In this document: positions 1 to 13,076 of the stretch, in pieces
How the letters are laid out: every line of letters begins with the position of its first letter
How positions within the stretch are numbered: the first letter of the stretch is position 1
Assembly: GCA_014138645.1 (NCBI GenBank)
Contig: JACJIB010000003.1
Span: forward strand, 62,001 to 126,000
From: Methylorubrum thiocyanatum
GTDB taxonomy: Bacteria > Pseudomonadota > Alphaproteobacteria > Rhizobiales > Beijerinckiaceae
Direction: 5' to 3'
DNA length: 64,000 nucleotides
Translations under genes and position numbers: made by a program
Notes under the pieces: generated by a model
The model's database searches: none
Told to the model about the DNA's origin: nothing
The model's input: the letters and a program-made list of their open reading frames with translations, nothing else

Positions 1-1
1 C

Positions 2-73
2 GACGCCGCCATCCCCTACGGCGCCTCTCTTTGGGCAAGGATCATCGAGACGGGTTTGCCGGCCCGCGAGTGA
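2..73 (+). CDS. possible C-terminal end of an upstream plus-strand gene (partial)
   Basis: From base 2 an open frame runs to a TGA at 71-73 and encodes 23 residues ending LPARE. It could be the tail of a gene that starts before the window. Eight bases of perfect stem (CAGCGACG/CGTCGCTG, loop AAGC, 74-93) follow directly and would suit a transcript end shared with the convergent chemotaxis gene. No family can be recognised from so short a piece, and it may be chance. Confidence 0.25.
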   Translation, partial: DAAIPYGASLWARIIETGLPARE

Positions 74-161
74 CAGCGACGAAGCCGTCGCTGATCCGCC
101 TCGCCGCCGTGGCATCCAGGAGGAAGAAGCGGTCGTCGGAGGGCGGCGCGCGTTCCGCTCC

Positions 162-1841
162 TCACGCCGCGTGCACCCGCTCCAGGAATGTCGCGATCGC
201 GGCCTGCAGCGCCGCGCTGCCCTCGCCGACGCGTCCGGCGCCGGAGCGGACCTCGTCGGAGCGCGCTTCGTTGGAGGCGGCGGCGGCGCGGACGCCTCCG
301 ATGCTCTCCGAGACCGTGCGGGCATCCGCCGCCGCCCCTGCAATGGAACGGGCGATCTCGTGGCTGGCCTGACCCTGCTGCTCGGCCGCCGCCGCGACCT
401 CGGCGGCGATGAGGCTGAGCTGCGCGATCGTCTGTCCGATCTCGCCGATGGCGCCGCTGGTGCTGCCGGCGGCCTGCTGGATCGCTGCGACCTGGGCCGC
501 GATCCGGTCGGTTGCCGCAGCGGTTTGGCCGGCGAGCGCCTTCACTTCGCCCGCGACCACGGCGAAGCCGCGCCCGGCCTCGCCCGCGCGGGCGGCTTCG
601 ATGGTGGCGTTGAGGGCCAGAAGGTTGGTCTGCTCGGCGACATTGCGGATCAGCGTCACGACCGCGCCGACCTCTTCGGCCGCCCGCGCGAGGGCGCTCA
701 CCGTCGTCTCGAGCCCGCTTGCATCGCGCATCGCGGCTTCGGCAATGCGGCTGGCGTGGCGAACCCGCTCGCCGATGCTCTGGGCGGAACCCGACAGCTC
801 TTCGGCGGCGCCCGCGATGCTGTCCACGACGCCGGCCGACTGCTCCGAGGCGCCCGCGACCTCTCCGGCGCGCAACGTCGTGTCGCCTGCGGTCTCGCGT
901 AGCCGGTCGGCGGCGTCGCGCATCGCCAGCGCCGAGTCGGCGAGATCGGCCACCGCCCGCCGGGTCTCGTCCTCGAAGGCCTGCGTCGCAGCGTCGAGCC
1001 GCGCGCCGCGGGCGCCGTCCGCCGCCAGTCGCTGGCGGGCGGCGTGGTCGAGCCCCCGCTTCTCGATCAGCGCGGCCTGAAAGCGCGCGATGGTGCCGGC
1101 CATCTCGCCGACCTCGTCGCGGCGGGCTGTGAACGGCACCGTCACATCGAGGCGATCATCGGCAAGCGCCTGCATCGTCGCCTTCAGCCGGTGCAGCGGG
1201 CGCTGGATCTGTGTGCGGATGATCCAGAAGGCGGTGGCGAGCGCGATGATCAGCGCCGCAGCCGGCGCGGCGATCAGGGTGATGAACCCGGTGCGCTCCG
1301 CCTGCGCTGCCGCTTCACGCTGTCCGTCGAGGCGCGCGAGCACATCGCGGCCGAGCGCGCCGATCTCCGCCACCATGCGTTCGCGGTTCTTCACCGTCGC
1401 TTCGTCGCTCGCCTGGATCAGGGCGGCGCGGGGCGAGACCGAGAGGCCGAGATCGGCGGTCTCCGTTTGATAGGCGACGAACTCCTTCACCGCGAGGTCC
1501 AGCCGCCGCCGCTTCTCCGGCGGCAGGTGGCCTTCCATGGCCGCGAGGAACGGCCCGCGCGAGGCCTCGACATCGCCGAGCGCCGTCTGAAGTGCGGCGA
1601 GCCGCTGCTTGGCCTCCTCCGTATCGGAGGCGGTGTAGACGGCGGTCGCCTGAACGACCGCGTGCTCGATCGCCTGGGCGAGACCCCGTGCCTGGAGCCC
1701 CGCCTCCCAGAACGATTCGGTGAGCACCGCCCGTGCCTGCGCCTGCGACGCCTGCCGCAGAGCGAAAGCCGAGATGCCGGCGCCGACGAGCCCCAGGAGG
1801 GCGACGACCGTGGCCAGCTTGAAGCCGAGAGACACCCGCAT
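162..1841 (-). CDS. methyl-accepting chemotaxis protein
   Basis: Membrane chemoreceptor of 559 residues that would signal to CheA/CheW. The order is: N-terminal membrane segment (about 9-30), a sensor region of about 150 residues with no recognisable PAS or Cache motif, a second membrane segment (about 185-208), a HAMP linker (about 209-262), and a long coiled-coil signalling domain. The conserved hairpin tip [20 protein letters not shown] followed by GRGFAVVA is intact. The short four-helix-type sensor region suggests a small-ligand or redox/energy sensor, but the ligand cannot be told. It stands alone, with no che genes nearby, and reads away from the truB operon end. Confidence 0.93.
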   Translation of the reverse strand: MRVSLGFKLATVVALLGLVGAGISAFALRQASQAQARAVLTESFWEAGLQARGLAQAIEHAVVQATAVYTASDTEEAKQRLAALQTALGDVEASRGPFLAAMEGHLPPEKRRRLDLAVKEFVAYQTETADLGLSVSPRAALIQASDEATVKNRERMVAEIGALGRDVLARLDGQREAAAQAERTGFITLIAAPAAALIIALATAFWIIRTQIQRPLHRLKATMQALADDRLDVTVPFTARRDEVGEMAGTIARFQAALIEKRGLDHAARQRLAADGARGARLDAATQAFEDETRRAVADLADSALAMRDAADRLRETAGDTTLRAGEVAGASEQSAGVVDSIAGAAEELSGSAQSIGERVRHASRIAEAAMRDASGLETTVSALARAAEEVGAVVTLIRNVAEQTNLLALNATIEAARAGEAGRGFAVVAGEVKALAGQTAAATDRIAAQVAAIQQAAGSTSGAIGEIGQTIAQLSLIAAEVAAAAEQQGQASHEIARSIAGAAADARTVSESIGGVRAAAASNEARSDEVRSGAGRVGEGSAALQAAIATFLERVHAA

Positions 1842-2000
1842 GGAAAAGCCCGCCGATCCGAAGAGTCGACGGGCTTCTAGGATGCGGAGGCTTGACCTCA
1901 GGTTAAATGAAGCCGGCTATTCTTGAGCATATCCGATGAACACACCGTGATTCATGTTGAACCTGAATTCTCCGCTCGAAGATACCGGCTTAGCTTCCGC

Positions 2001-3026
2001 TCAGTTTTTTTGAGGTGCCGTTCCACCGAGATGGAACACGCGATGCGGCACCAATTCGCCGCGTTCCACATCGCCGACGGCGACGAGCACGCCGCCGCAG
2101 GTGGCGTAGGCCTTGCCGCCCAGCGGCGCATCATGCCCGCGCAGGATCACCGGCTGGCCCCGCATCAGGCGAAGCCCCATGTCGCGGCTGACGGCGACCG
2201 ACGGAATTTCGTCGAGGGCGGTCTCGACCGCGTGGAGGTGCATCTCGGTGCTCTCTTCCAGGGCGGCGACGCTGCAGGCGGTCGCCTCCTCGAAGGGGCC
2301 GACGCGGGTTCGGCGCAGGGCCGAGACGTGGCCGTAGCAGCCGAGCACGCGCCCGAGGTCGCGGGCCAAAGCGCGGACATAGGTGCCCTTGCCGCACTCG
2401 GCGGCGATCACCGTGCGGTCGCCGTGGTGCTCGATGACGGAGAGGTGGTCGATGCGCACGGCGCGGGCCACCAGCTCCACCACCTCACCGTCCCGGGCGA
2501 GATCGTAGGCGCGCTCGCCCTGGATCTTGATGGCGGAGTAGCGCGGCGGCACCTGCTCGATCTCGCCGACGAAGGCGGGCAAAGCCGCCTCGATCGCCTC
2601 GCGGATCGGGCGGTTCTCGGAGGTCTCGACCGGCCGGCCCTCGGCATCGTCCGTGTCGGTCTCGACGCCCCAGGTCACCTCGAAGCGGTAGGCCTTGCGG
2701 CCGTCCATCACGAAGGGGACGGTCTTGGTCGCCTCGCCCAGCGCGATCGGCAGGATGCCGGAGGCCAGCGGATCGAGGGTACCAGCATGGCCCGCCTTCT
2801 TGGCGTTGAACAGGCGCTTCACCACCGCGACGGCCTGGGTCGAGGTGATGCCGACGCCCTTGTCGAGCACGACCCAGCCGCTCACGTCGTTCTTCTTCGG
2901 GCGGTCATGCCGCGGCCGGCCGCGCTGAGGGCGGCGTCCGCCCCGCGGCGGTCCATCCCGGCGCACGTCGCCGCGCGGTCCCTGCGGAGCCTCGGCGGCG
3001 CGTTCGGAAGAAATCTCGTCCTGCAT
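2001..3026 (-). CDS. truB: tRNA pseudouridine(55) synthase TruB
   Basis: Makes pseudouridine 55 in the T-loop of tRNAs. The 341-residue protein has the TruB signature GHAGTLDPLASG at about residues 79-90, whose Asp85 is the expected catalytic nucleophile. It also has the downstream KAYRFEVTWG and KGTYVRALARDLG motifs and a C-terminal PUA-like stretch. About 45 N-terminal residues rich in Arg and Gly come before the core, more than in E. coli TruB; an internal start is not excluded. It is the last gene of the rimP-nusA-ylxR-infB-rbfA-truB operon, 108 bases after rbfA. Confidence 0.95.
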   Translation of the reverse strand: MQDEISSERAAEAPQGPRGDVRRDGPPRGGRRPQRGRPRHDRPKKNDVSGWVVLDKGVGITSTQAVAVVKRLFNAKKAGHAGTLDPLASGILPIALGEATKTVPFVMDGRKAYRFEVTWGVETDTDDAEGRPVETSENRPIREAIEAALPAFVGEIEQVPPRYSAIKIQGERAYDLARDGEVVELVARAVRIDHLSVIEHHGDRTVIAAECGKGTYVRALARDLGRVLGCYGHVSALRRTRVGPFEEATACSVAALEESTEMHLHAVETALDEIPSVAVSRDMGLRLMRGQPVILRGHDAPLGGKAYATCGGVLVAVGDVERGELVPHRVFHLGGTAPQKN

Positions 3027-3103
3027 CCTGTCCTCGATCGACGGGGTTTTTTTGAGGGACTCGTCCCGTCATGGGGCCACGACTCGGGGCCCATGGGTGA
3101 TGG

Positions 3104-3129
3104 GGCGGCCCGAAAACGGCCGCCCGGAT
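3104..3129 (-). other. GC-rich hairpin between rbfA and truB
   Basis: An 8-bp perfect inverted repeat (GGGCGGCC/GGCCGCCC) around a short loop lies in the rbfA-truB gap. No T-run follows on the minus strand, so it looks like an RNA-processing or stability hairpin rather than an intrinsic terminator. Confidence 0.4.
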
Positions 3130-3134
3130 TGGGA

Positions 3135-3572
3135 TCAATCGCGCGAGGCCGAATCCGGTTCGGCCTCGTCGTCCTCGCGGGGCGCACTCTCCAGATCCCG
3201 CTGGACCTTCTCGCTCCGCAGGAGCTGGTCGATGCGGGCAGCCTCGTCGAAGGTCTCGTCGCGGCGGAAGCGCAGCTCGGGAGCGTATTTCAGGTTCACC
3301 CGCCGGGCCACCTCCTGGCGGAGGATCTTCTTGTGCCGCTCGAGCGCGGCAATCACCGGCGCCTCGTCCTGTCCGCCGAGCGGCATGACGTAGGCGGTGG
3401 CGAGCTTGAGGTCCGGCGACATGCGCACCTCGGGCACGGTGACGACATGCGAGCCGAGCACCGGATCCTGGATGTCGCCGCGCTGGAGCACCTCGGCAAG
3501 CGCGTGGCGCACGAGTTCGGCCACGCGCTGCTGGCGCTGCGAGGGACCGGAGGGAGTCTGCTTTTGGGCCAT
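3135..3572 (-). CDS. rbfA: 30S ribosome-binding factor A
   Basis: A small KH-fold factor that helps mature the 30S subunit (16S rRNA 5' end processing, cold adaptation). At 145 residues it has the usual length. The N-terminus [20 protein letters not shown] and the central [16 protein letters not shown] correspond to conserved RbfA stretches; the C-terminus is an acidic tail. It lies between infB and truB in the classical order. A terminator-like hairpin sits in the 103-base gap after infB and may lower its expression relative to IF-2. Confidence 0.93.
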
Positions 3573-3610
3573 CGGCTATCGACGTCGCTGAACCGTCAGG
3601 CTGGTGCCTG

Positions 3611-3645
3611 GAAACAAAGGGGGCCGCAGCTTTCGCCGCGGCCCC
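3611..3645 (-). terminator. terminator-like hairpin between infB and rbfA
   Basis: On the minus strand an 11-bp stem (GGGGCCGCGGC/GCTGCGGCCCC, one wobble) closes a GAAA tetraloop and is followed by CTTTGTTT. This is the form of an intrinsic terminator. Because rbfA and truB follow in the same direction, it more likely acts as a partial terminator or 3' stabiliser for the infB message. Confidence 0.6.
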
Positions 3646-3675
3646 GCTTGAGAAGAGCGGTAGGGGGAAGGCCGC

Positions 3676-6648
<2,973 letters not shown>

Positions 6649-6712
6649 TCAGTCTGAACCCTGAGGGCTTCCATCGTCCCATCGGCCGGCGGCGGGCATG
6701 CCCGGCCGATTG

Positions 6713-7453
6713 TCATTTCATGTCGTCGTCGTGCGAAACAAAGGCGGTCGCGCCAGCCGAGGGCGGGGCGTCCTCCTCGGACGCCGACGCCATACCCTCG
6801 AAGGTGCGGAACCGACGCCAACGCGCGAGATAGCCGGTGGTGCCGGCTCCCGCGATGAGGGCAGCGTGTATCACATGATCCCGGCCCAATGCCATGTCCA
6901 ATTCGTTGTTGGACAGGTCATCGACAACGGGAATAACCGATATGGCATCGCCGTAGCGCCGCCGCAAGGCGGCAGCGAGCTTGCGGCGTCCGTCGGCAGC
7001 GGCGTCGCTGGCGTGAATCAGAGCCGCAACCCCCTCGGCACCGAGGATCGCCGACTCGACCTTACCGAAGCCGGTGACCACGCAGCCGGCCTTGTTGGCA
7101 AGCGCCAGCGCCTGCCGCAGGTCGGTCCGCAGGCCTTCGGCAACCTGATCGGCGAGGTCGGGCGCGACCCTGGCCTCGCTGCTCTTGAAGGCGCGGTTGA
7201 AGGCGCGGCGCTTCACCGCCGCATCGATCGTCGCACGGGTGGCCGTGACCCAGGCGCCGCGGCCCGGGAGCCGGGCCCGCAGATCCGGCACCACGGCGCC
7301 GTCGGGGCCCAGCACGAAGCGGACCATCGCCGCGGGCGACTGCGCGGTCCGGGTGACGATGCAGGTGCGCACGGGCTCCCGCCCGCGGCCGGGGCCGCGG
7401 TCGAGATCCGGGCCGGCCCCGGCCGGCTCTTCCTGTGCGTTCATGTCCGGCAC
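6713..7453 (-). CDS. YlxR-family RNA-binding protein with L7Ae-like domain
   Basis: A 246-residue protein with an N-terminal YlxR (DUF448) domain, recognised by REPVRTCIVTRTAQSP and LPGRGAWV (about 22-75). A ribosomal L7Ae/L30e-like domain follows (about 95-190; ALALANKAGCVVTGFGKVES). Members sit between nusA and infB across bacteria; the two-domain form is common in Alphaproteobacteria. The function is not settled; RNA or RNase P binding has been proposed for relatives. It lies 20 bases after nusA, so it is co-transcribed. The last ~50 residues are unstructured and acidic. Confidence 0.88.
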   Translation of the reverse strand: MPDMNAQEEPAGAGPDLDRGPGRGREPVRTCIVTRTAQSPAAMVRFVLGPDGAVVPDLRARLPGRGAWVTATRATIDAAVKRRAFNRAFKSSEARVAPDLADQVAEGLRTDLRQALALANKAGCVVTGFGKVESAILGAEGVAALIHASDAAADGRRKLAAALRRRYGDAISVIPVVDDLSNNELDMALGRDHVIHAALIAGAGTTGYLARWRRFRTFEGMASASEEDAPPSAGATAFVSHDDDMK

Positions 7454-7473
7454 CGTTTCGCCGTGCTCCCGGC

Positions 7474-9156
<1,683 letters not shown>

Positions 9157-9230
9157 GGTTCCTGGTCCTTCCTTCAGGTCGTGCTTGCAGTCTTGCGTGC
9201 CGTCACTCGGGACGGGCGAACGCGAAACGA

Positions 9231-9986
9231 TCAGTGCAGGGTGTCGCGGTTCTTGAGGCGGGCGGCCTTGGTGACGATGCCGCCGCCGGGCTTCGGCTTC
9301 TTCGCCTTCACCGGCTTGTCCGACTTCTTGTCCGTCTTGGGCTTGGGCCGCTTCGGCTGCGGGATGAAGCGCACCTGCGGCACCTCATCCTCCGGCGCCT
9401 CACCCTCCTCCTCGTCCACATCCTCGCCGTCCTGCGGCGGGGCCGAGCCGCGGCGCAGCGATTCGCGGATCAGATCGTCGGTGAGGACGAGATGCGCCTC
9501 GCCGAGATCACGCAGCGGCAGGTCGATGCGGCTCGGAAGTCCGGGCTTCACGTCGGGCAGGTCGATCGGCACAGTGGCGCCGTCGGCGCTCGGCACGCCG
9601 AGGATGCCGCGGAAGCGCTTGCGCCCGTCCATCGGCACGGCAAGCTCCACCTTGGCCTCGTAGCCGGCCCAGCGCTCGAAATCGGAGACGCGCACCAGCG
9701 GGCGGTCGATCCCGGGCGAGGAGATCTCGAGGTAGTAGGCGCCGCCGACCGGATCCTCCAGATCGAGGATCGGCGAGATCGCCCGGCTCACCGTCTCGCA
9801 CTCGTCGACGCCCATCGTCCCGTCGGGCCGCTCGGCCATGATCTGGACGGTGCAGCCGTTGGTGTTCGAGATCTTCACCCGCACCAGCCGGAAGCCGAGG
9901 CCCTCGATCGGTCCCTCGACGATCTGGGCGACGCGCGCGGCGACGCCGGTCTCGCTGACAAGACGTTTCTCGGTGGGCTCCGCCAT
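9231..9986 (-). CDS. rimP: ribosome maturation factor RimP
   Basis: Needed for 30S subunit maturation. The start is taken at 9986 ([14 protein letters not shown]), because the family homology ([24 protein letters not shown]) begins just after it; the open frame extends further upstream but has no recognisable sequence there. That gives 251 residues: the two RimP domains (about 12-165) followed by a long Pro/Lys/acidic tail of about 85 residues, longer than the E. coli protein. First gene of the nusA-infB operon; a terminator-like leader hairpin lies about 60 bases upstream. Confidence 0.92.
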   Translation of the reverse strand: MAEPTEKRLVSETGVAARVAQIVEGPIEGLGFRLVRVKISNTNGCTVQIMAERPDGTMGVDECETVSRAISPILDLEDPVGGAYYLEISSPGIDRPLVRVSDFERWAGYEAKVELAVPMDGRKRFRGILGVPSADGATVPIDLPDVKPGLPSRIDLPLRDLGEAHLVLTDDLIRESLRRGSAPPQDGEDVDEEEGEAPEDEVPQVRFIPQPKRPKPKTDKKSDKPVKAKKPKPGGGIVTKAARLKNRDTLH

Positions 9987-10045
9987 GCTGTGGTTTTCCG
10001 GAAGTCTCGATCGGGGTTTGAGCTTGGCAATTCCGGTGCAGGAGG

Positions 10046-10097
10046 TGCTTGCGGAAATAAAAAAGAGCGGACCCCGGGGGGCCCACTCCCGCAAGCA
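10046..10097 (-). promoter_or_regulatory. terminator/attenuator-like leader hairpin before rimP
   Basis: On the minus strand the sequence forms an 11-bp stem (GAGTGGGCCCC with GGGGTCCGCTC, two G-U pairs) directly followed by TTTTTTATTT, the form of an intrinsic terminator. Nine-base outer arms (TGCTTGCGG and CCGCAAGCA) flank it perfectly, so the U-run could itself be enclosed in a larger hairpin. No minus-strand gene lies just upstream that it could end. It sits about 60 bases before the rimP start, which suggests attenuation of the rimP-nusA-infB operon. Confidence 0.6.
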
Positions 10098-10264
10098 GCC
10101 TATCGACTGCACCAGAAATGTTGAGCCGTGACTTAACCCCGGCGGGACACGAATTCAAGCGCTTCGACGCGCGATCCCCGCCCTCCGGTGCCGCGATCCG
10201 GCCATGCCCGGCTGTCAACACCGCCCCGTGCGCACGCGAAAGGCACGCGAACGGGGAGGGGAGC

Positions 10265-10918
10265 ATGCCGGCCACCACGATCGGACCGGATCCGGATGCG
10301 CTGCATCCGATGCCCGGGCACCGGCGCGTCACCTTCATCCGCAATCTCGACCTGCCGGAGAATGTCGACGTCGGCGCCTACAGCTACTACGACGATCCGG
10401 CCGGCCCGCAGGCCTTTCTCGACGCGATCCTCTACCACTTCCCCTTCATCGGCGACCGGCTGGTGATCGGGAAGTTCTGCGCCATCGCCGCGGAGACGCG
10501 CTTCCTGATGAACGGCGGCAACCATCGCCTCGACGGGCTCTCGACCTACCCCTTCCCGATCTTCGGCGGCGACTGGATCGGCCGTTTCGAGGGCGAGCTG
10601 AGCTTCCCGAATCGCGGCGACACGCGCATCGGCAACGATGTCTGGCTCGGCTACCGAAGCACCGTCATGCCGGGTGTCACGATCGGCGACGGGGCGGTGG
10701 TCGCGGCGCATTCGGTCGTGGCGGCGGACGTCCCGCCCTACGCGATCGTGGCCGGCAACCCCGCGAAGGTTGTCCGCCGCCGCTTCTCGGGGGAGGACGC
10801 CGCGCGGCTGCAGGCGGTGGCGTGGTGGGACTGGCCGATCGAGCGGATCACCGCTCACCTGCCCCTGATCAGCGGCGGCGACATCGCCGCGCTGGAGATG
10901 ACGGCGCGGGAAGGCTGA
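10265..10918 (+). CDS. Vat/CatB-type hexapeptide-repeat acetyltransferase
   Basis: Left-handed beta-helix acyltransferase of 217 residues, related to the xenobiotic (streptogramin/chloramphenicol) acetyltransferase family. Hexapeptide repeats are clear in IGNDVWLGYRSTVMPG and VTIGDGAVVAAHSVVAADVP, followed by the family's PYAIVAGNPAKVVRRRF. The upstream GDRLVIGKFCAIAAETRFLM with the NGGNH motif matches the acceptor-site region. The start is set at 10265 by the GGGGAGGGG ribosome-binding site, not at the open-frame start 10118. It stands alone. The substrate is unknown; family members need not confer resistance. Confidence 0.85.
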   Translation: MPATTIGPDPDALHPMPGHRRVTFIRNLDLPENVDVGAYSYYDDPAGPQAFLDAILYHFPFIGDRLVIGKFCAIAAETRFLMNGGNHRLDGLSTYPFPIFGGDWIGRFEGELSFPNRGDTRIGNDVWLGYRSTVMPGVTIGDGAVVAAHSVVAADVPPYAIVAGNPAKVVRRRFSGEDAARLQAVAWWDWPIERITAHLPLISGGDIAALEMTAREG

Positions 10919-11070
10919 TCGCTCGCGCCGTAAGGAACCAGGGGTGGCGTCAGTTTCACTGGCCCGCGCTCAGTGAAGAGCACTGCCGCGACCCAGAACA
11001 GGAGAAGCGTGAGAAGGGCGCCCTCTCCGACAATCGTGAACCACGATGGTCTCTCGTGTTGTCTTTGCAA
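10855..11070 (-). CDS. possible small membrane protein
   Basis: A 71-residue frame with a TTG start and one convincing hydrophobic segment (GALLTLLLFWVAAVLF, about 17-32). It overlaps the end of the acetyltransferase by 64 bases on the opposite strand and follows the coupled island gene by 95 bases. There is no family recognition and no clear ribosome-binding site. It may be a real single-pass membrane peptide or chance. Confidence 0.25.
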   Translation of the reverse strand: MQRQHERPSWFTIVGEGALLTLLLFWVAAVLFTERGPVKLTPPLVPYGASDQPSRAVISSAAMSPPLIRGR

Positions 11071-11165
11071 GGAAAGGCACCCCGTGTGTCGGTGCGCTGT
11101 TCCTGCCGAACGATTGTTTCCGGATCATGTGGGAAATTATCACACGCTCATTCGGAGGGGCCTGT

Positions 11166-11861
11166 TTAATCCATCGTCTCAAGGGGAAAGGGGGATGGCT
11201 GCCAGATCGCTTCGGCCTTGGTCCCGGCGACGTTCTCACGCTCCCACCGATGCAGCAGCGTAGCGAGCGCTGCGCGGTCGTCATCCATCAATGGCTCGCG
11301 CAGGGAGCGGATACGCAGCCTCCACGTTCGCCAGGGCTCCTCTTGATGGGGATATTGGAATGTAGGTGATGCCTCGACTTTTTGCCACCAGCAACGGGCT
11401 AGATTCAAATTTCCCAGCGCAATATCGAAGACTAAGTTCTCAAAAAAATCTTTCCCCCACGTATAGTCCATATGTGCTTCGGTAAATGAACGGCAAGCTT
11501 GCAACGTATCGAGCGTGCGAAAGAAGCGCAACGTCTTCTCTATGCTGGCAAAAAGATCCTCTGGCATCGATGGGTCATCCCAGCACCACCCTCTGGCGGC
11601 CTCCGAAGGCTCGAAGGGTCGGCGAATGAAATCCCAGCAGAAACCTGCGTGAGCGGCGGCTCTCACGTTGGGCAGGAAGAGAGGGTTCAACGTCCACTGC
11701 GGATTGAAGTCGAGAGCTGACGAAGTCCGATCGATCCAGATTTCCCGCGTAACATGCGTCACCGGTGTCAGCCACAGCATATGGCCGGTGACGAGCGTGA
11801 GATCCGCGTGACGTTCAAGGAGAGGGCGGACGAGTTTCCGGACCTGTCGCGCGGTGGTCAT
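11166..11861 (-). CDS. hypothetical protein coupled to nuclease-like gene (candidate immunity/partner)
   Basis: A 231-residue protein that I cannot assign to a named family. It is soluble, Trp- and Arg-rich, with an N-terminal block LVRPLLERHADLTLV and then VTREIWIDRTSSALDF, followed by helical sequence. Its ATG shares the A of the upstream gene's TGA (TGATG at 11859-11863), so translation is probably coupled to the nuclease-like gene. That arrangement, with a nuclease-like protein in front, is what a toxin-immunity pair looks like, but the role is inference. Base composition is lower in GC than the flanks, suggesting transfer. Confidence 0.6.
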   Translation of the reverse strand: MTTARQVRKLVRPLLERHADLTLVTGHMLWLTPVTHVTREIWIDRTSSALDFNPQWTLNPLFLPNVRAAAHAGFCWDFIRRPFEPSEAARGWCWDDPSMPEDLFASIEKTLRFFRTLDTLQACRSFTEAHMDYTWGKDFFENLVFDIALGNLNLARCWWQKVEASPTFQYPHQEEPWRTWRLRIRSLREPLMDDDRAALATLLHRWERENVAGTKAEAIWQPSPFPLETMD

Positions 11862-12343
11862 CAGCGAGGTTTCACTTGCGTCACAATGATTCGTACAGTT
11901 CCAGGAAAATACATGTTTGCCATAGTCGCAAGAGTGCGTGCGCGCCTCAGAGTGAGCTTGGAATTGCCTGTCTTATAGTCGTAAATGCACGTCGTCCCAG
12001 GAACGCTTCGCTCAAGCAGATCCAATCGAACCGAGCCGGGCGCGCCATATCGTGTTAGATTTTGCGCCGCATCAAATGATATTTTTGACTTGAAATTTGG
12101 GTCATACATGCCTTTGACGATCTGATGAATTTCAAAATGAACTCTATTTGCGAGATCTTGAGCTGTACGATATCGGCCGCTGGCGCGAACGCGCCGCGTG
12201 ACTTGGTTCGTGATCTTTTCGACTTGACCGTTTCGCTTGCATGCCGCGTCGAGCATCGTTTGAGTGACGGGGCCAACCCAGATCGCCGGGTTCGCAGCGT
12301 TCTGAGGGTTCGGTACGAACTCTTGCGCTGAGAGGCCAAGCAC
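11861..12343 (-). CDS. nuclease-like C-terminal fragment (PD-(D/E)xK-type pattern)
   Basis: A frame of 160 residues opened by a GTG. It has a pattern seen in restriction-like nuclease domains of polymorphic toxins: HFEIHQIV, then GSVRLDLLER, then CIYDYKTGNSKL with a D-x-K, and a helix LRRARTLATMA. It is in the same frame as the gene at 12416-12889: from that gene's TGA (12416-12418) 24 sense codons run straight into this GTG. The natural protein is therefore probably one polypeptide of about 341 residues split by one stop codon. Whether this half is translated alone is unknown. Some lines here have only about 38% GC. Confidence 0.55.
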   Translation of the reverse strand: MLGLSAQEFVPNPQNAANPAIWVGPVTQTMLDAACKRNGQVEKITNQVTRRVRASGRYRTAQDLANRVHFEIHQIVKGMYDPNFKSKISFDAAQNLTRYGAPGSVRLDLLERSVPGTTCIYDYKTGNSKLTLRRARTLATMANMYFPGTVRIIVTQVKPR

Positions 12344-12415
12344 GGTTCGGTTGTATGGATCGCTCCGTTGCGCGTAGAACGTATAAAGTCCGAGAGCGAA
12401 TTCGACGATGGCTGC

Positions 12416-12889
12416 TCAGGCGGTCACCGCAGGGGGAGCGAATGCGGGCTGTGCAAATGCCTCCGGCTCCGCACCTGTTGACGTGAAGGTGCTGCGCCCG
12501 AGCACAGCCCCGGTCTCGCCATCACGAATCGTCTGCGTCAGGCCCGAGGTCTCGAAGATTCGGCTCTGACCATCCGGAGCCGTGACGATATCTTGCCTCT
12601 CGTAATCCCGGCGCCCGGACCGTATGCGCAGCGAGAGAACGCGCGTCCCATCGTCCAGAATGATCTGTTCGCGGCTGGCGACGTCGCTCTCGGAACTGCC
12701 CGACTCTCCGCCGCCCGACGGGATCCACTGTCCGCCATCCGGCTGCCCCGCTGGCGCGCGCGGCTGGTCAGGTGAGAATTTGCGTCGGAGAGTCCGTTCG
12801 AGGCGGAGCGCCTCGAGATCGATCGCCGCTCGCGCCAGCAGTCCCTTTACGGCCGCAACATCGGGATGAAGGCTATCACGCTGCCTCAT
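12416..12889 (-). CDS. N-terminal half of split nuclease/toxin-like protein
   Basis: 157 residues from an ATG preceded by AGGACCAGGA. It carries the motif FSPDQPRAPAGQPDGGQW at about 38-55, a stretch I associate with phage-head-linked and polymorphic-toxin-like proteins in Rhizobiales. A region of short beta-strand-like repeats (DGTRVLSLRIRSG, APDGQSRIFETSG) follows. It ends at a TGA, after which the same frame stays open through the nuclease-like segment down to 11861. This looks like a nonsense mutation, a decaying gene, or a sequence error. No secretion signal is visible. Confidence 0.55.
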   Translation of the reverse strand: MRQRDSLHPDVAAVKGLLARAAIDLEALRLERTLRRKFSPDQPRAPAGQPDGGQWIPSGGGESGSSESDVASREQIILDDGTRVLSLRIRSGRRDYERQDIVTAPDGQSRIFETSGLTQTIRDGETGAVLGRSTFTSTGAEPEAFAQPAFAPPAVTA

Positions 12890-13012
12890 GTCCTGGTCCT
12901 CCCGCTCGGCAGAAGGAATATATGCATAATAGGATTTAACGCATTTTACAAGTTTTTAATCCTATTTTGCCCGACAGCGCGGCCCCTCCCTTTCAAAGTG
13001 GGATGGCGACGT

Positions 13013-13050
13013 CACAAATGAAAAGCGCCGCCCCGGATGGGGCGGCGCTT
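13013..13050 (-). terminator. intrinsic terminator after asd
   Basis: A perfect 12-bp stem (AAGCGCCGCCCC/GGGGCGGCGCTT) with a GGAT loop on the plus strand. Read on the minus strand it is followed by a T-run and ends the asd transcript 27 bases past its stop. Confidence 0.8.
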
Positions 13051-13076
13051 GACGGACCTTCGTCTCTAGGAATGCG

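Noticed and set aside
1842..2000. rpsO or pnp after truB
   Set aside because: The usual neighbours were looked for, but the space holds only the chemoreceptor upstream region with no coding frame of that type.
10098..10264. initiator tRNA gene upstream of rimP, as in enteric bacteria
   Set aside because: I looked for a cloverleaf and CCA end on the minus strand upstream of the leader hairpin and found none.
12416..12418. selenocysteine reading of the in-frame TGA
   Set aside because: No plausible SECIS-like hairpin is evident just downstream and the protein is not of a selenoprotein type; a nonsense change is simpler.
11166..12889. insertion sequence or prophage remnant
   Set aside because: No transposase, integrase, terminal inverted repeats or target duplications seen; only the composition and the nuclease-like gene suggest transfer.
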